A stretch of DNA of 64,000 nt from DATBLE01 sp963775695 (lineage in GTDB: Bacteria > Actinomycetota > Thermoleophilia > Gaiellales > Gaiellaceae), in NCBI GenBank assembly GCA_963775695.1, contig CAVZJU010000002.1, forward strand, positions 434,001-498,000, written 5' to 3'. The notes beneath the pieces were generated by a model, which saw only the letters and a list, made by a program, of their open reading frames with translations, ran no database searches and had not been told where the DNA came from. Position 1 is the first letter of the stretch, and the number at the start of each line of letters is the position of its first letter. Of the stretch, positions 31,942 to 40,718 are shown one piece after another. Both the position numbers and the translations under genes were made by a program.

Positions 31942-31982
31942 GGGAAGGGGGCACATGGGGGAAACCGGCCGTTTCCCCCGTG
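31942..31982 (-). repeat. 3' hairpin element, copy E8
   Basis: On the minus strand, arms CACGGGGGAAAC and GTTTCCCCCATG around a 5-nt loop (31953-31982), then a CCCCCTTCCC tail. It lies 20 nt behind the stop at 32003; the GCTCGCTCCGCTCGCTT stretch lies between stop and hairpin, whereas in copies E1 and E7 it lies behind the hairpin. Confidence 0.75.
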
Positions 31983-32002
31983 AAGCGAGCGGAGCGAGCG
32001 TC

Positions 32003-32443
32003 CTAGCCGGCTTCGCCGATGCGGTAGACGGTCGCGCCTCGGCGGTCGTGCACTGCCTCCTCGATCCGGCGCAGCCGCTCGTCGACCGCCCGCCAGCTCG
32101 ACTCGACGAGATCGACCAGCAGGCCAAGGTCGTCGACGCGCGAGTTGCGCTCGGCGAGGAGCTCGGTCTCGATCCGTTCCAGGCGACGGATCGTCTGGTT
32201 GGCCAGGCCACGCACCTCGGCGAGTTGGCGCGAGACCGGGCGAGCCTCCAGCCGGATGCCGTCCCGGACCGCCTCGCCGACCCGGTCGGGGAGCGTCGAC
32301 TCGAGCGCGGCTGCGGTCGCGGCGAGCGCCTCGACCTGTGCCCGCGCCCGGTCGAGCGCCGCTTCGACGTCGGCCGGCTGGGCCTTCCCTTCGACTGCTT
32401 CGGAGAGCCGTTCGCGGGCTCGCTCGAGAGCGTCGTTCTCCAC
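32003..32443 (-). CDS. Coiled-coil hypothetical protein
   Basis: 146 residues, almost entirely helical with heptad patterns (ALDRARAQVEALAATAAALES, LANQTIRRLERIETELLAER, VDERLRRIEEAV). No membrane segment, cysteine or catalytic motif. The GTG at 32443, 7 nt behind TATCGT on this strand, is preferred to an ATG further upstream that would cross the divergent promoter. Divergent from queA. Function unknown. Confidence 0.6.
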   Translation of the reverse strand: MENDALERARERLSEAVEGKAQPADVEAALDRARAQVEALAATAAALESTLPDRVGEAVRDGIRLEARPVSRQLAEVRGLANQTIRRLERIETELLAERNSRVDDLGLLVDLVESSWRAVDERLRRIEEAVHDRRGATVYRIGEAG

Positions 32444-32450
32444 GGGTGCG

Positions 32451-32460
32451 ACGATAGCGT
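32451..32460. promoter_or_regulatory. Symmetric divergent promoter ACGATAGCGT
   Basis: TAGCGT on the plus strand (32455-32460, 9 nt before the queA ATG) and TATCGT on the minus strand (32451-32456, 7 nt before GTG 32443) share the central TA. Confidence 0.5.
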
Positions 32461-32469
32461 GTTCGCCGG

Positions 32470-33414
32470 ATGAAGTCATCCGAGCTCGACTACGACCTTC
32501 CGCCGGAGCTGATCGCGCAGCACCCGACCGAGCGGCGAGACGAGTCGCGGCTGCTCGTCTACGACCGCGCGCTCCGCCGGATCACGCATCGGAGATTCGG
32601 AGATCTGCCGGAGGAGATCGGCGATGCCCTGGTCGTCGTCAACGACACGCGGGTGGTTCCCGCCCGGATCCCGATCGAGCACCCGAAGGGCGAAGTGCTC
32701 CTGCTCGAGGCGCTGGGCGCGGGTGAGTGGGAGGCGCTCGCCCGCCCGACGCGGCGGCTGCGGACGGGGAGGACGTACGGGCCGGTCGAGCTGCGCGAGC
32801 ACCTCGGCGAAGGGCGGTGGCGGGTCAGGCTCGAAGCGGAGCCGGCCGGCCCGGATTCGATCGGCAGCGTGCCGTTGCCGCCGTACATCACGGAACCGCT
32901 CGCCGATCCGGAGCGCTACCAGACGGTCTACGCGCGCGAGGCGGGCTCGGCCGCGGCGCCGACCGCCGGCCTGCACTTCACGCCCGAGCTCCTCGCCCGT
33001 CTGGCCGTGGAGCGGGTGACGCTCCACGTCGGCCTGGACACGTTTCGTCCGGTGGCGGTCGACGACCTCGCGGAGCACCGGTTGCACGGGGAGCGCTACT
33101 CGGTGACGGCCGCCGCGTGGGAGCGGATCCGCAGGGCCACGCGGGTGGCCGCCGTCGGGACGACGACCGTGCGCGTGCTCGAGACGCTGACCCGCGGGGC
33201 GCCGCTCGAGGGCCGCACCGAGCTTTTCGTCACGCCTGGGTTCGAGTTCCGCCGGGTCGATGCGCTCCTGACGAACTTCCACCTGCCGCGCTCGACGCTG
33301 CTGGCGCTCGTGATGGCCTTCGCCGGAGTCGAGGAGACGAGGGAGCTGTACCGGCTGGCGATCGCCGAGCGCTACCGCTTCTACTCCTTCGGCGATGCGA
33401 TGCTCATCCTGTGA
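32470..33414 (+). CDS. queA: S-adenosylmethionine:tRNA ribosyltransferase-isomerase QueA
   Basis: Transfers the ribosyl part of SAM to preQ1-modified tRNA to form epoxyqueuosine. 314 residues, slightly shorter than the usual 340-350. Conserved blocks seen are SELDYDLPPELIAQHPTERR, VVNDTRVVPAR, the central PTAGLHFTPELL with HVGLDTFRPV, and TNFHLPRSTLLALVMAFAG near the end. It is followed 115 bases later by tgt, and queG lies at 9.9 kb, so the genome has the later queuosine steps; preQ1 synthesis genes are not in this window. Confidence 0.93.
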   Translation: MKSSELDYDLPPELIAQHPTERRDESRLLVYDRALRRITHRRFGDLPEEIGDALVVVNDTRVVPARIPIEHPKGEVLLLEALGAGEWEALARPTRRLRTGRTYGPVELREHLGEGRWRVRLEAEPAGPDSIGSVPLPPYITEPLADPERYQTVYAREAGSAAAPTAGLHFTPELLARLAVERVTLHVGLDTFRPVAVDDLAEHRLHGERYSVTAAAWERIRRATRVAAVGTTTVRVLETLTRGAPLEGRTELFVTPGFEFRRVDALLTNFHLPRSTLLALVMAFAGVEETRELYRLAIAERYRFYSFGDAMLIL

Positions 33415-33529
33415 GCGCCCGCTTCGAGATTCACGGTTTCGGTTCGGACCGGCCTCACACTCGTGCGGACGTCCTCGCTAGGCTCGCAGTGGGTGGTGGG
33501 CAGGGGTGCCCCAGACGGGGGCGGAGGAC

Positions 33530-34639
33530 ATGACAGCCTTCGAGGTGACCGCGACCGACGGCGCCGCCCGCGCGGGCGTCCTCCACACCGCGCATGGGGA
33601 GGTGCCGACGCCGGCGTTCATGCCGGTCGGGACGAAGGCGAGCGTCAAGAGCCTGCACCCGGACGAGGTGCGCGAGGCCGGCGCCGCGATTCTGCTCGGG
33701 AACACGTACCACCTCCACTTCCGGCCGGGCGAGGATCTGATCGCCGAGCTCGGCGGACTGCACGCCTTCATGGGGTGGGACGGGCCGATTCTCACCGATT
33801 CGGGCGGTTTCCAGGTCTTTTCGCTCCGGGACACGCTGCTGGCTGTGGACGACGAGGGCGTCACCTTCCGCTCGGTGTACGACGGCGACCGGGCACACTT
33901 CACGCCGGAGCTGGCCGCGGCCATCCAGTCGAAGCTCGGATCCGACGTCGCGATGTGCCTGGACGTCTGCCCCCCTGCCGGGGCTACCCGCGAGGAGCTC
34001 GAACGGGCGGTGCGGCTGACGACCACCTGGGCCGCCAGGCAGCGCGAGGTGCCGAGGGGGCCGGGCCAGCTCGTGTTCGGGATCACCCAGGGCGGTGCCG
34101 ACCGCGAGTTCCGCGCACGGTCGGTCGAGGAGATCACGGCGCTCGGGTTCGACGGCTACGCGCTCGGCGGACTCTCGGTCGGCGAACCCCGTCCCGAGAT
34201 GGTCGAGGCGGTCGAGTGGTCCGCGCCGATGCTCCCCGCCGACCGCCCCCGCTACTTCATGGGGATCGGCGACCCGGACGGGATCCTCGACGTGATCGCC
34301 CGCGGGATCGACATGTTCGACTGCGTCCTGCCGACGCGCCTGGGTAGGACCGGCACGGCGCTGACCTCGTCCGGGCGCGTCAACCTCCGGAACGCGCGGT
34401 TCGCCCGCGACCCGCGCCCGCTCGACGAGCGCTGCTCGTGTCCAGCATGCACCCGGTTCTCCCGCGCGTACCTCCGGCACTTGACGAACCAACGAGAGCT
34501 GCTCGCGCTTCGCCTGCTGTCTCTCCACAATCTTCGCTTCCTGCTCGACGTCACACTAGGAGCGCGGTCCGCGATCGAGGACGGACGGCTGGCAGACTTC
34601 ATCTTGGAAATGCGGCAACGGATGGCGAGCGAAGCATGA
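33530..34639 (+). CDS. tgt: Queuine/preQ1 tRNA-guanine transglycosylase
   Basis: Exchanges guanine-34 of target tRNAs for preQ1 in bacteria. 369 residues from the ATG at 33530, which has a good GGAGG site 4 nt upstream, one of few Shine-Dalgarno starts in the window. A GTG at 33506 would add 8 residues. Seen are the catalytic Asp segment LTDSGGFQVFSL, GLSVGEP, the nucleophile region with FDCVLPTRLGRTG, and the zinc site CSCPACTRFSRAYLRHL. Its stop overlaps the yajC start. Confidence 0.93.
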   Translation: MTAFEVTATDGAARAGVLHTAHGEVPTPAFMPVGTKASVKSLHPDEVREAGAAILLGNTYHLHFRPGEDLIAELGGLHAFMGWDGPILTDSGGFQVFSLRDTLLAVDDEGVTFRSVYDGDRAHFTPELAAAIQSKLGSDVAMCLDVCPPAGATREELERAVRLTTTWAARQREVPRGPGQLVFGITQGGADREFRARSVEEITALGFDGYALGGLSVGEPRPEMVEAVEWSAPMLPADRPRYFMGIGDPDGILDVIARGIDMFDCVLPTRLGRTGTALTSSGRVNLRNARFARDPRPLDERCSCPACTRFSRAYLRHLTNQRELLALRLLSLHNLRFLLDVTLGARSAIEDGRLADFILEMRQRMASEA

Positions 34640-34962
34640 GCAGCGGCGGGATCTTCATCCTCGTCCTCCTCGTTCTTTTCCTGGTGTGGCTGATGCTCGT
34701 CCGCCCGCAGCGAAGGCGGCAGCTCAACCAGCAACTGATGATCGACCACCTGCGCGTCGGGGACGAGGTGCTGACCGCCGGCGGGTTCTTCGCGACGGTG
34801 GTGCGAATCGACGAGGACGAGGTGACCGTGGAGCTCTCGCCCGGAGCCGAGGCCCGGCTGTCCAAGCGGGCGATCGCGGTCGTCATGCCCGACGAGGACG
34901 AGGTCGAGCCCGTCGAACCCGAGGCGGAGGCCTCCGAGCCGGTCGGCGAAAGCCGGCGCTAA
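34636..34962 (+). CDS. yajC: Preprotein translocase subunit YajC
   Basis: 108 residues: one N-terminal membrane helix (FILVLLVLFLVWLMLV) followed by RPQRRRQ and the YajC domain (HLRVGDEVLTAGGFFATVVRIDEDEVTVEL). It is an accessory part of the SecDF-YajC complex that aids Sec-dependent export. It overlaps tgt by four bases (ATGA) and precedes secDF by 11 bases. The acidic C-terminal tail is specific to this protein. Confidence 0.92.
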   Translation: MSSGGIFILVLLVLFLVWLMLVRPQRRRQLNQQLMIDHLRVGDEVLTAGGFFATVVRIDEDEVTVELSPGAEARLSKRAIAVVMPDEDEVEPVEPEAEASEPVGESRR

Positions 34963-34973
34963 GCTGATTCGCC

Positions 34974-37754
34974 GTGCACACACGCCGTAACCATCTGATC
35001 CTCATCGGCTTGATCGTCGCCGCGGTCGTCGGCGTGGCCCTGCTGGCGGTTCCAGGGTCGCCGGCGCACAAGAAGACCCGTCTCGGCCTCGACCTGCAGG
35101 GCGGCCTCGAGGTGGTGCTCGAAGCGGTTCCGCCGAAGGGACAGAAGGTCACGCAGCAAGGCCTTGACAACGCCGTCTCGATCATGCGGAGCCGCGTGGA
35201 CAAGCTCGGTGTGGCCGAGCCGGAGATCCGCAAGCAGGGCAACAACCAGATCGTGATCGAGTTGCCGGGCGTGAAGAACGCCGGACAGGCGGCGCAGCTG
35301 ATCGGCAAGACCGCGCAGCTCGAGTTCTACGACCTCCAGGCCGACCTCACCGGCCCCTCGGTCACGACCTCCGGATTCGCGCGAGTCCCTGTCGCGACCG
35401 CCAACCTCTACAACCTGCTCTCGGGCCAGCAGGCGAAGGCGAGACAAGGCACACCGACCGCCTACTACCTCTTCGACAGGAACAAGCGGTTGCTCGCAGG
35501 GCCGTCGGACACGCGTCAAGGGCTGTTCAGCGCGCGCGTTCCGAGAGTGCCGAGGGGCGGCAAGATCTTCGCCGTTCCGGCCGGCACCGTCGTGATCACG
35601 TGCACGGCGACCGAGAACAACCCGTGCCCGCCGGGCGACACCGCGGTCGGTCAGACCGTCTACTACCTGTTCAAGCACGACCCGACGAACCCGAACGAGG
35701 AGAAGCGGATCCCGGAGATGACCGGCGCAGAGCTGAAGTCGTCCGGGACGCAGGCGGACTTCGACCCCACGACCGGCCAGCCGATCGTCCGCCTCGCCTT
35801 CACCGGCAAGGGCAACCGGATCTTCCAGCGGATCACGAAGAACCTGTACCAGCGCGGGCGGCTCTGGCAGGCACCGCAGATGTTCGCGATCGTGCTCGAT
35901 CGGGACATCAAGTCCTGGCCACAGATCGACTACACGGACCCGAGTCTCGCCAACGGCATCTCGGGCGGCGGGCAGATCACCAACATCGGTAAGTACGGCG
36001 AGGCGAAGGACCTGGCGATCGTCCTCCAGACCGGCGCGCTCCCGTACGTCTTCAACCAGCTCGAGCAGTCGCAGGTCTCGGCGACGCTCGGCAAGGACTC
36101 GCTGAACGAGGCGAAGCTCGCCGCCGCGATCGGCCTGCTCGTCGTCGCACTGTTCCTGCTGCTCGTCTACCGCTTCCTCGGCGTCGTCGCCGTGATCGGC
36201 CTCGGCATCTACGCCGCCTTCCTCTATGGCGTGATCCTCCTCCTCAACGTGACCCTGACCCTGCCGGGCTTCGCCGGGATCGTCTTAACCATCGGCGTGG
36301 CGGCGGACGCGAACATCGTCGTGTTCGAACGAATCAAGGAAGAGGTGCGCGCCGGGAAATCCGTGCGCGCGGCCATCAATGCCGGCTACTCGAAGGGCTT
36401 CCACACGATCGTCGACGCGAACGTGGTCACTGCGATCACCGCGCTCGTGCTGTTCGCGGTGGCGACCGCGGGCGTGAAGGGCTTCGCGCTGATGCTGCTG
36501 ATCGGCACCGTGCTCTCGCTGGTCACGGCGGTCGCCGCCACGCGCGCGATGCTCGGCCTGCTGGCCGGCTTCCGCTGGTTCGACAACCCGGCCTTCATGG
36601 GTGCGAGCGGCCAGCAGAAGGGGCGCTGGCTCCAGATCGACTTCATGCGGCGCCGGTATCTCTGGTTCGCGATCTCCGGGGTCGTGATCGCCCTCGGCAT
36701 CGGCGCGCTCGCCGTCCGCGGCCTGAATCTCGGGATCGACTTCAAGGGCGGCACGCAAGTCGTCTTCAAGACGCCCGAGTACACCTCGCTCACGTCCGTG
36801 CGAAGCCAGGCTGCGTCGATCGGGCAGAGCGACGCGATCATCCAGGGCAAGGGCAGCTCGCGCGGGGACGCCTACAAGTCGTTCCAGATCCGCACCAAGT
36901 CGCTGAAGCCGGCGGAGCAGGACACGCTCTCGACCGACCTGCAGACGAAGCTGGGGGCGAAGTCGATCGGAATCCAGAACGTCTCCTCGAGCTTCGGCCG
37001 CCAGATCGCGAGGCTCGCGATCCTCGCGATCATCGTCTCGCTGGCGCTGATCATCGTGTACATCGCGATCCGGTTCGACTTCAAGTTCGCGATCCCGGTG
37101 ATCATCGCCCTGATCCACGACCTGCTGATCACCATCGGCGTCTACGCCCTCAGCGGAAGCGAGGTGACGACCGCCACGGTCGCCGCTGTGCTGACCGTGC
37201 TCGGCTACTCGATCTACGACACGATCATCATCTTCGACCGCATGCGGGAGAACATCCCGCTGATGCGCGGCTCCTCGTTCGCGACGATTGCGAACGTCTC
37301 GCTGTGGGAGACGATCCGCCGGTCCCTGGCGACGACGTTGATCACGCTGCTGCCGGTGCTGTCGCTGTACTTCTTCGGCGGCGACACCCTGAAGACGTTC
37401 GCGCTGGCGCTGATCGTCGGCATCGCCTCCGGCGCGTACTCGTCGATCTTCATCGCCGCGCCGCTGCTGACGATGTGGAAGGAGCGCGAGCCGGAGTACA
37501 AGCGCCTGATCGGCAGCAAGGAGATCAAGGGCGGCGTCGGGCAGCTCGAGGTGGCCATGGAGCAGTCCGAGGCGGCACTGGCCGCCGAACCGACCCCGGC
37601 GACGCCGCTGGACATCTTCGCCCCGATCGAGGACGAGCTCGCTCCGCAGCCGGCGCCGACCGGCGCCGGTGACGGAGCGGCCTCGAAGTCGCAGGCCAAG
37701 CGTGAGCGCCGCCGGCAACGGCGCCGGACACGGCCGCATGGCAGAGCCCGGTAA
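34974..37754 (+). CDS. secDF: Fused protein-export membrane protein SecD-SecF
   Basis: 926 residues joining SecD and SecF in one chain. The SecD half begins with a membrane helix and LGLDLQGGLEVVLEAV, has the large periplasmic domain, and five further helices with GFAGIVLTIGVAADANIVVFERIKEE. The SecF half starts at about residue 560 with GLNLGIDFKGGTQVVF and contains TVAAVLTVLGYSIYDTIIIFDRMRE. Together these make the 12-helix proton-driven unit that pulls secreted proteins outward. The C-terminal tail (about residues 855-926) is Ala/Pro- and then Arg-rich and cytoplasmic. GTG start. Confidence 0.93.
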   Translation: MHTRRNHLILIGLIVAAVVGVALLAVPGSPAHKKTRLGLDLQGGLEVVLEAVPPKGQKVTQQGLDNAVSIMRSRVDKLGVAEPEIRKQGNNQIVIELPGVKNAGQAAQLIGKTAQLEFYDLQADLTGPSVTTSGFARVPVATANLYNLLSGQQAKARQGTPTAYYLFDRNKRLLAGPSDTRQGLFSARVPRVPRGGKIFAVPAGTVVITCTATENNPCPPGDTAVGQTVYYLFKHDPTNPNEEKRIPEMTGAELKSSGTQADFDPTTGQPIVRLAFTGKGNRIFQRITKNLYQRGRLWQAPQMFAIVLDRDIKSWPQIDYTDPSLANGISGGGQITNIGKYGEAKDLAIVLQTGALPYVFNQLEQSQVSATLGKDSLNEAKLAAAIGLLVVALFLLLVYRFLGVVAVIGLGIYAAFLYGVILLLNVTLTLPGFAGIVLTIGVAADANIVVFERIKEEVRAGKSVRAAINAGYSKGFHTIVDANVVTAITALVLFAVATAGVKGFALMLLIGTVLSLVTAVAATRAMLGLLAGFRWFDNPAFMGASGQQKGRWLQIDFMRRRYLWFAISGVVIALGIGALAVRGLNLGIDFKGGTQVVFKTPEYTSLTSVRSQAASIGQSDAIIQGKGSSRGDAYKSFQIRTKSLKPAEQDTLSTDLQTKLGAKSIGIQNVSSSFGRQIARLAILAIIVSLALIIVYIAIRFDFKFAIPVIIALIHDLLITIGVYALSGSEVTTATVAAVLTVLGYSIYDTIIIFDRMRENIPLMRGSSFATIANVSLWETIRRSLATTLITLLPVLSLYFFGGDTLKTFALALIVGIASGAYSSIFIAAPLLTMWKEREPEYKRLIGSKEIKGGVGQLEVAMEQSEAALAAEPTPATPLDIFAPIEDELAPQPAPTGAGDGAASKSQAKRERRRQRRRTRPHGRAR

Positions 37755-38076
37755 GGTCGACCGTGACGTCGTCGAGCGGCTGGCGCTCGCCGCCGTCGGC
37801 GTCGTGTCGCTAACGGCCGACCGCATCGAGGAGCTGGCCGGCGAGCTGAGCGAGCGCGGCGGGATGCGGCGCGATGAGGCCCGCCAGGTGCTCGAGGAGG
37901 CGGTCACGCGCTGGCGCGGCGACGCCGCCAGGTTCGGCGAGCGCGCGGGGGAGAGCCTCGCCGGGCTCGCGCGCCAGGTCGGTCTCGTCACCCGCGAGGA
38001 GATGGACGAGCTCGAGCTCCGCGTCGCGCAGCTCGAGCACCGGCTGCGACTGCTCGAGCGTCCGCGCTCGGTCTAG
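37738..38076 (+). CDS. Small helical hypothetical protein (phasin-like)
   Basis: 112 residues overlapping the secDF end by 17 bases. It is entirely helical, with the pattern GDAARFGERAGESLAGLARQVGLVTREEMDELELRVAQLEHRLRLLE, i.e. an amphipathic stretch, then a C-terminal coiled coil. This is the layout of small phasin-like or polyhydroxyalkanoate-granule-associated proteins, but no polyhydroxyalkanoate gene is nearby. Function unassigned. Confidence 0.55.
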   Translation: MAEPGKVDRDVVERLALAAVGVVSLTADRIEELAGELSERGGMRRDEARQVLEEAVTRWRGDAARFGERAGESLAGLARQVGLVTREEMDELELRVAQLEHRLRLLERPRSV

Positions 38077-38197
38077 CCGGTCACGAAATCGGCGCACTTT
38101 CGTTCGCCTTCGGACAGCGAAAGGGTCAGACCCCTGCCATGGCCCTGAGGGACCCCGCGAGGAAGGTTTTCGCTGTAAAGCGTGCAAGACTGACCTG

Positions 38198-39868
38198 ATG
38201 GCGCAGCCTGCGCAGCGCAGCCTCGGCCGCATGTCCGAGATCGCCCAGGTGGCGGTCCGGCACGGCTTCGGCTACTGGCTCGAGAACCACAAACTGACCG
38301 ACCTGCTGCCCTGGCCACGGCCGCCGGCCACGCTCGACGCGGAACCGGCGCCGAACCAGCGCGGGCGACACCTGCGCGAGATGCTCGACGAGCTCGGGCC
38401 GACGTTCGTGAAGTTCGGCCAGCTGCTCTCGACCCGGCCGGACATCGTCCCGCCGGACATCATCGCCGAGCTGCGCGCCCTCCAGGACGACGTCACGCCG
38501 TTTGCGTTCTCGGAGGTCGAGCGGGTCGTGCGCGAGGAGCTCGACCTGCCGATCGAGAAGCTGTTCACGTCGTTCGAGGAGATGCCCATGGCGGCGGCGT
38601 CGATCGGCCAGGTGCACCGCGCGGTGCTCCCGAACGGCAAGCGGGTCGCGGTCAAGGTGCAACGCCCGGACGCACCGAGACAGATCGAGGCGGACCTGTC
38701 GCTCCTGTACCAGGCGGCGAAGATCGCCAAGGAGCGCGTCCGTTCGCTCGACTTCATCGACGCCCGCGAGCTGGTCGACGAGTTCTCCCGCTCGATCCGA
38801 CACGAGCTCGACTACCGGCTGGAGGCGCGGAACGCCCAGACCTTCCACCGGAATTTCGCCGGCCACCCGCACGTCCGCATCCCTCACGTCTACTGGAGCT
38901 ACTCGCGGCAGCGCGTGCTCACCCTGGAGCTGCTGGAGGGCGAGCAGGTGGCCGACCTCGAGCTCCAGGCGTTCACGATGGACGAGCGGCGCCATCTCGC
39001 CTATCTGATCACGGAGGCGTGGATGACGATGATCTTCCGCCACGGGTTCTTCCACGCCGACCCGCATCCGGCGAACATCCTCCTGATCGGCGGCGAGCAG
39101 ATCGGTCTCGTCGACTTCGGCCTGGCGGGGAAGCTGTCCGACGACGACCTGTCGAAGTTGACGGCGCTGTTCATCGACGCTGCGGAGGAGAACGTCGACG
39201 CCCTCGCCCGGCGGCTCGGCGATCTCGGCGTGCGCTACGACCGGTCTCGCGAGCAGGAGCTGACCCGGGAGCTGCGCGAGCTCTACTACAAGTACTACGG
39301 CGCACGGCTCTCGGAGATCGATCCGCTACAGGTGATCAGGGAGGCGTTCGCGCTGATCTACTCGCAGAACCTGCGCCTGCCGACGCGGTTCGTCCTGCTC
39401 GACAAGGCGATCGCGACCGTCGGCTCGGTCGGCGTCGAGCTGTACCCGGACTTCAACGTGTTCGAGGTCGCGAAGCCATACGCGCGCGACCTGATGCTCC
39501 ACCGCTACACGCCGCGGCGGATGATGTCGCGCGCTCGGAAAGAGGCGCGTGCCCTCGTCGGCATCGTCCGCGAGACGCCCTACCAGGTACACGACATCCT
39601 CGAGTCGCTGCGCGACGGGCAGATCGAGGTCGGCTTCGTGCACAAGGGTCTCGACGAGTTCATGCACAAGCTCGACGTCGCGTTCAACCGGCTGGTGATC
39701 GCGCTCGTGGTCGCCGGCGGGCTGATCGGCTCGAGCCTGATCGGCATCTTCGCGACCGGCGGTCCGCACGTGCTCGGCTTGCACGTGATCTCGTTGATCG
39801 GCTTCGCGCTCTCGACCGTTCTCGGTGTCTGGCTCCTGATCGGCGTGATCAGGTCAGGGCGTCTCTGA
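38198..39868 (+). CDS. ABC1/UbiB-family atypical protein kinase-like protein
   Basis: 556 residues. Family motifs are complete: LGPTFVKFGQLLSTRPDIVP (the KxGQ motif), MAAASIGQVHRA, VAVKVQRP, the catalytic HADPHPANIL and the metal Asp in LVDFGLAGK. Two membrane helices close the protein (about residues 500-550). Members bind ATP and are linked to quinone or isoprenoid lipid biology in membranes; ubiquinone synthesis is unlikely in this lineage, so menaquinone or lipid handling is more plausible. ATG 38198 chosen; a second ATG lies at 38231. Its end overlaps the convergent acetyltransferase gene by 20 bases. Confidence 0.88.
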   Translation: MAQPAQRSLGRMSEIAQVAVRHGFGYWLENHKLTDLLPWPRPPATLDAEPAPNQRGRHLREMLDELGPTFVKFGQLLSTRPDIVPPDIIAELRALQDDVTPFAFSEVERVVREELDLPIEKLFTSFEEMPMAAASIGQVHRAVLPNGKRVAVKVQRPDAPRQIEADLSLLYQAAKIAKERVRSLDFIDARELVDEFSRSIRHELDYRLEARNAQTFHRNFAGHPHVRIPHVYWSYSRQRVLTLELLEGEQVADLELQAFTMDERRHLAYLITEAWMTMIFRHGFFHADPHPANILLIGGEQIGLVDFGLAGKLSDDDLSKLTALFIDAAEENVDALARRLGDLGVRYDRSREQELTRELRELYYKYYGARLSEIDPLQVIREAFALIYSQNLRLPTRFVLLDKAIATVGSVGVELYPDFNVFEVAKPYARDLMLHRYTPRRMMSRARKEARALVGIVRETPYQVHDILESLRDGQIEVGFVHKGLDEFMHKLDVAFNRLVIALVVAGGLIGSSLIGIFATGGPHVLGLHVISLIGFALSTVLGVWLLIGVIRSGRL

Positions 39869-40634
39869 CCCCGAACAGCTCGTCGAGCAAGACCGGCCAC
39901 TCGTCGTCCGTCACCCCGCGCTCCGTGCGCTCGCCGGCCGTGCGCACGATCAGCCGGTCGTCCATCAGCGTCCGGCGGCCGTCCGGGGTCGCGATCGTGC
40001 AGAAGCGGTGTCGCGTGAAGAAGGGCGACTCGGTCTCCTGCCAGCGACAGGTCTCCTCGAAATCCGCGAGCTCGTGGGGCTCGAGGTCGAAGCGGTAGGC
40101 GATGCGCCAGCCGGGAGTCGGCTTCAGGTTGGTCTCCAGGCTGTCGTCGTGGCGCTCGACTACCTGCCACCCGCCATCATGCCGCTCGAGCCGGTAGGAG
40201 GCGATGCCGCGGTCGACGTGCTCGTTTCCGGCTCGAAGGGCGAAGGGCCGGCGGTAGACCTCGCCCCAACCGACGTCGACCAGCCAGGGACCATCGAAGT
40301 CGACGAGCAGGGCGAGGTGTGCCCGCTCGGGGCCCTGTTCGGCGGTGACGGGGTCGACGAGCCGCCCGGCGAGCAGCGTGACCGCGAAACCGAGTTCCCG
40401 TAGAAGCCCGGCGAAGAGCCCGTTGAGCTCGTAGCAGAAGCCGCCTCGCCCGCGGACGACGATCTTGTCGTAGATCGCCTCGATGTCGAGCGACAGTGCC
40501 CGGCCGACGGCGATGTCCAGGTTCTCGAACGGCACCGCGCACAGGTGCGCGAGACCGAGTTCGGCAAGCCCGTCGAGCGTCTGTTCGGGCGCCGCGGAGA
40601 GGCCGATTCGCCGGAGATACGCGTCGATGTCCAC
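39849..40634 (-). CDS. nat: Arylamine N-acetyltransferase
   Basis: 261 residues with the full catalytic triad of the NAT family: Cys in RGRGGFCYELNGLF (about residue 67), His in RAHLALLVDF, and Asp in WLVDVGWGE. It transfers acetyl from acetyl-CoA to aromatic amines or hydrazines; the natural substrate is unknown, and some actinobacterial members act in polyketide or sterol-related metabolism. It overlaps the ubiB-like gene tail to tail by 20 bases. Confidence 0.9.
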   Translation of the reverse strand: MDIDAYLRRIGLSAAPEQTLDGLAELGLAHLCAVPFENLDIAVGRALSLDIEAIYDKIVVRGRGGFCYELNGLFAGLLRELGFAVTLLAGRLVDPVTAEQGPERAHLALLVDFDGPWLVDVGWGEVYRRPFALRAGNEHVDRGIASYRLERHDGGWQVVERHDDSLETNLKPTPGWRIAYRFDLEPHELADFEETCRWQETESPFFTRHRFCTIATPDGRRTLMDDRLIVRTAGERTERGVTDDEWPVLLDELFGVRDALT

Positions 40635-40718
40635 TGCGGGCGACTGTAGACAGGTCGGCGCACTCTCGCGCGAATGGACATCTAGCTGGGTCTCCCGAGC
40701 GGCGCTACCGTCGGACGA

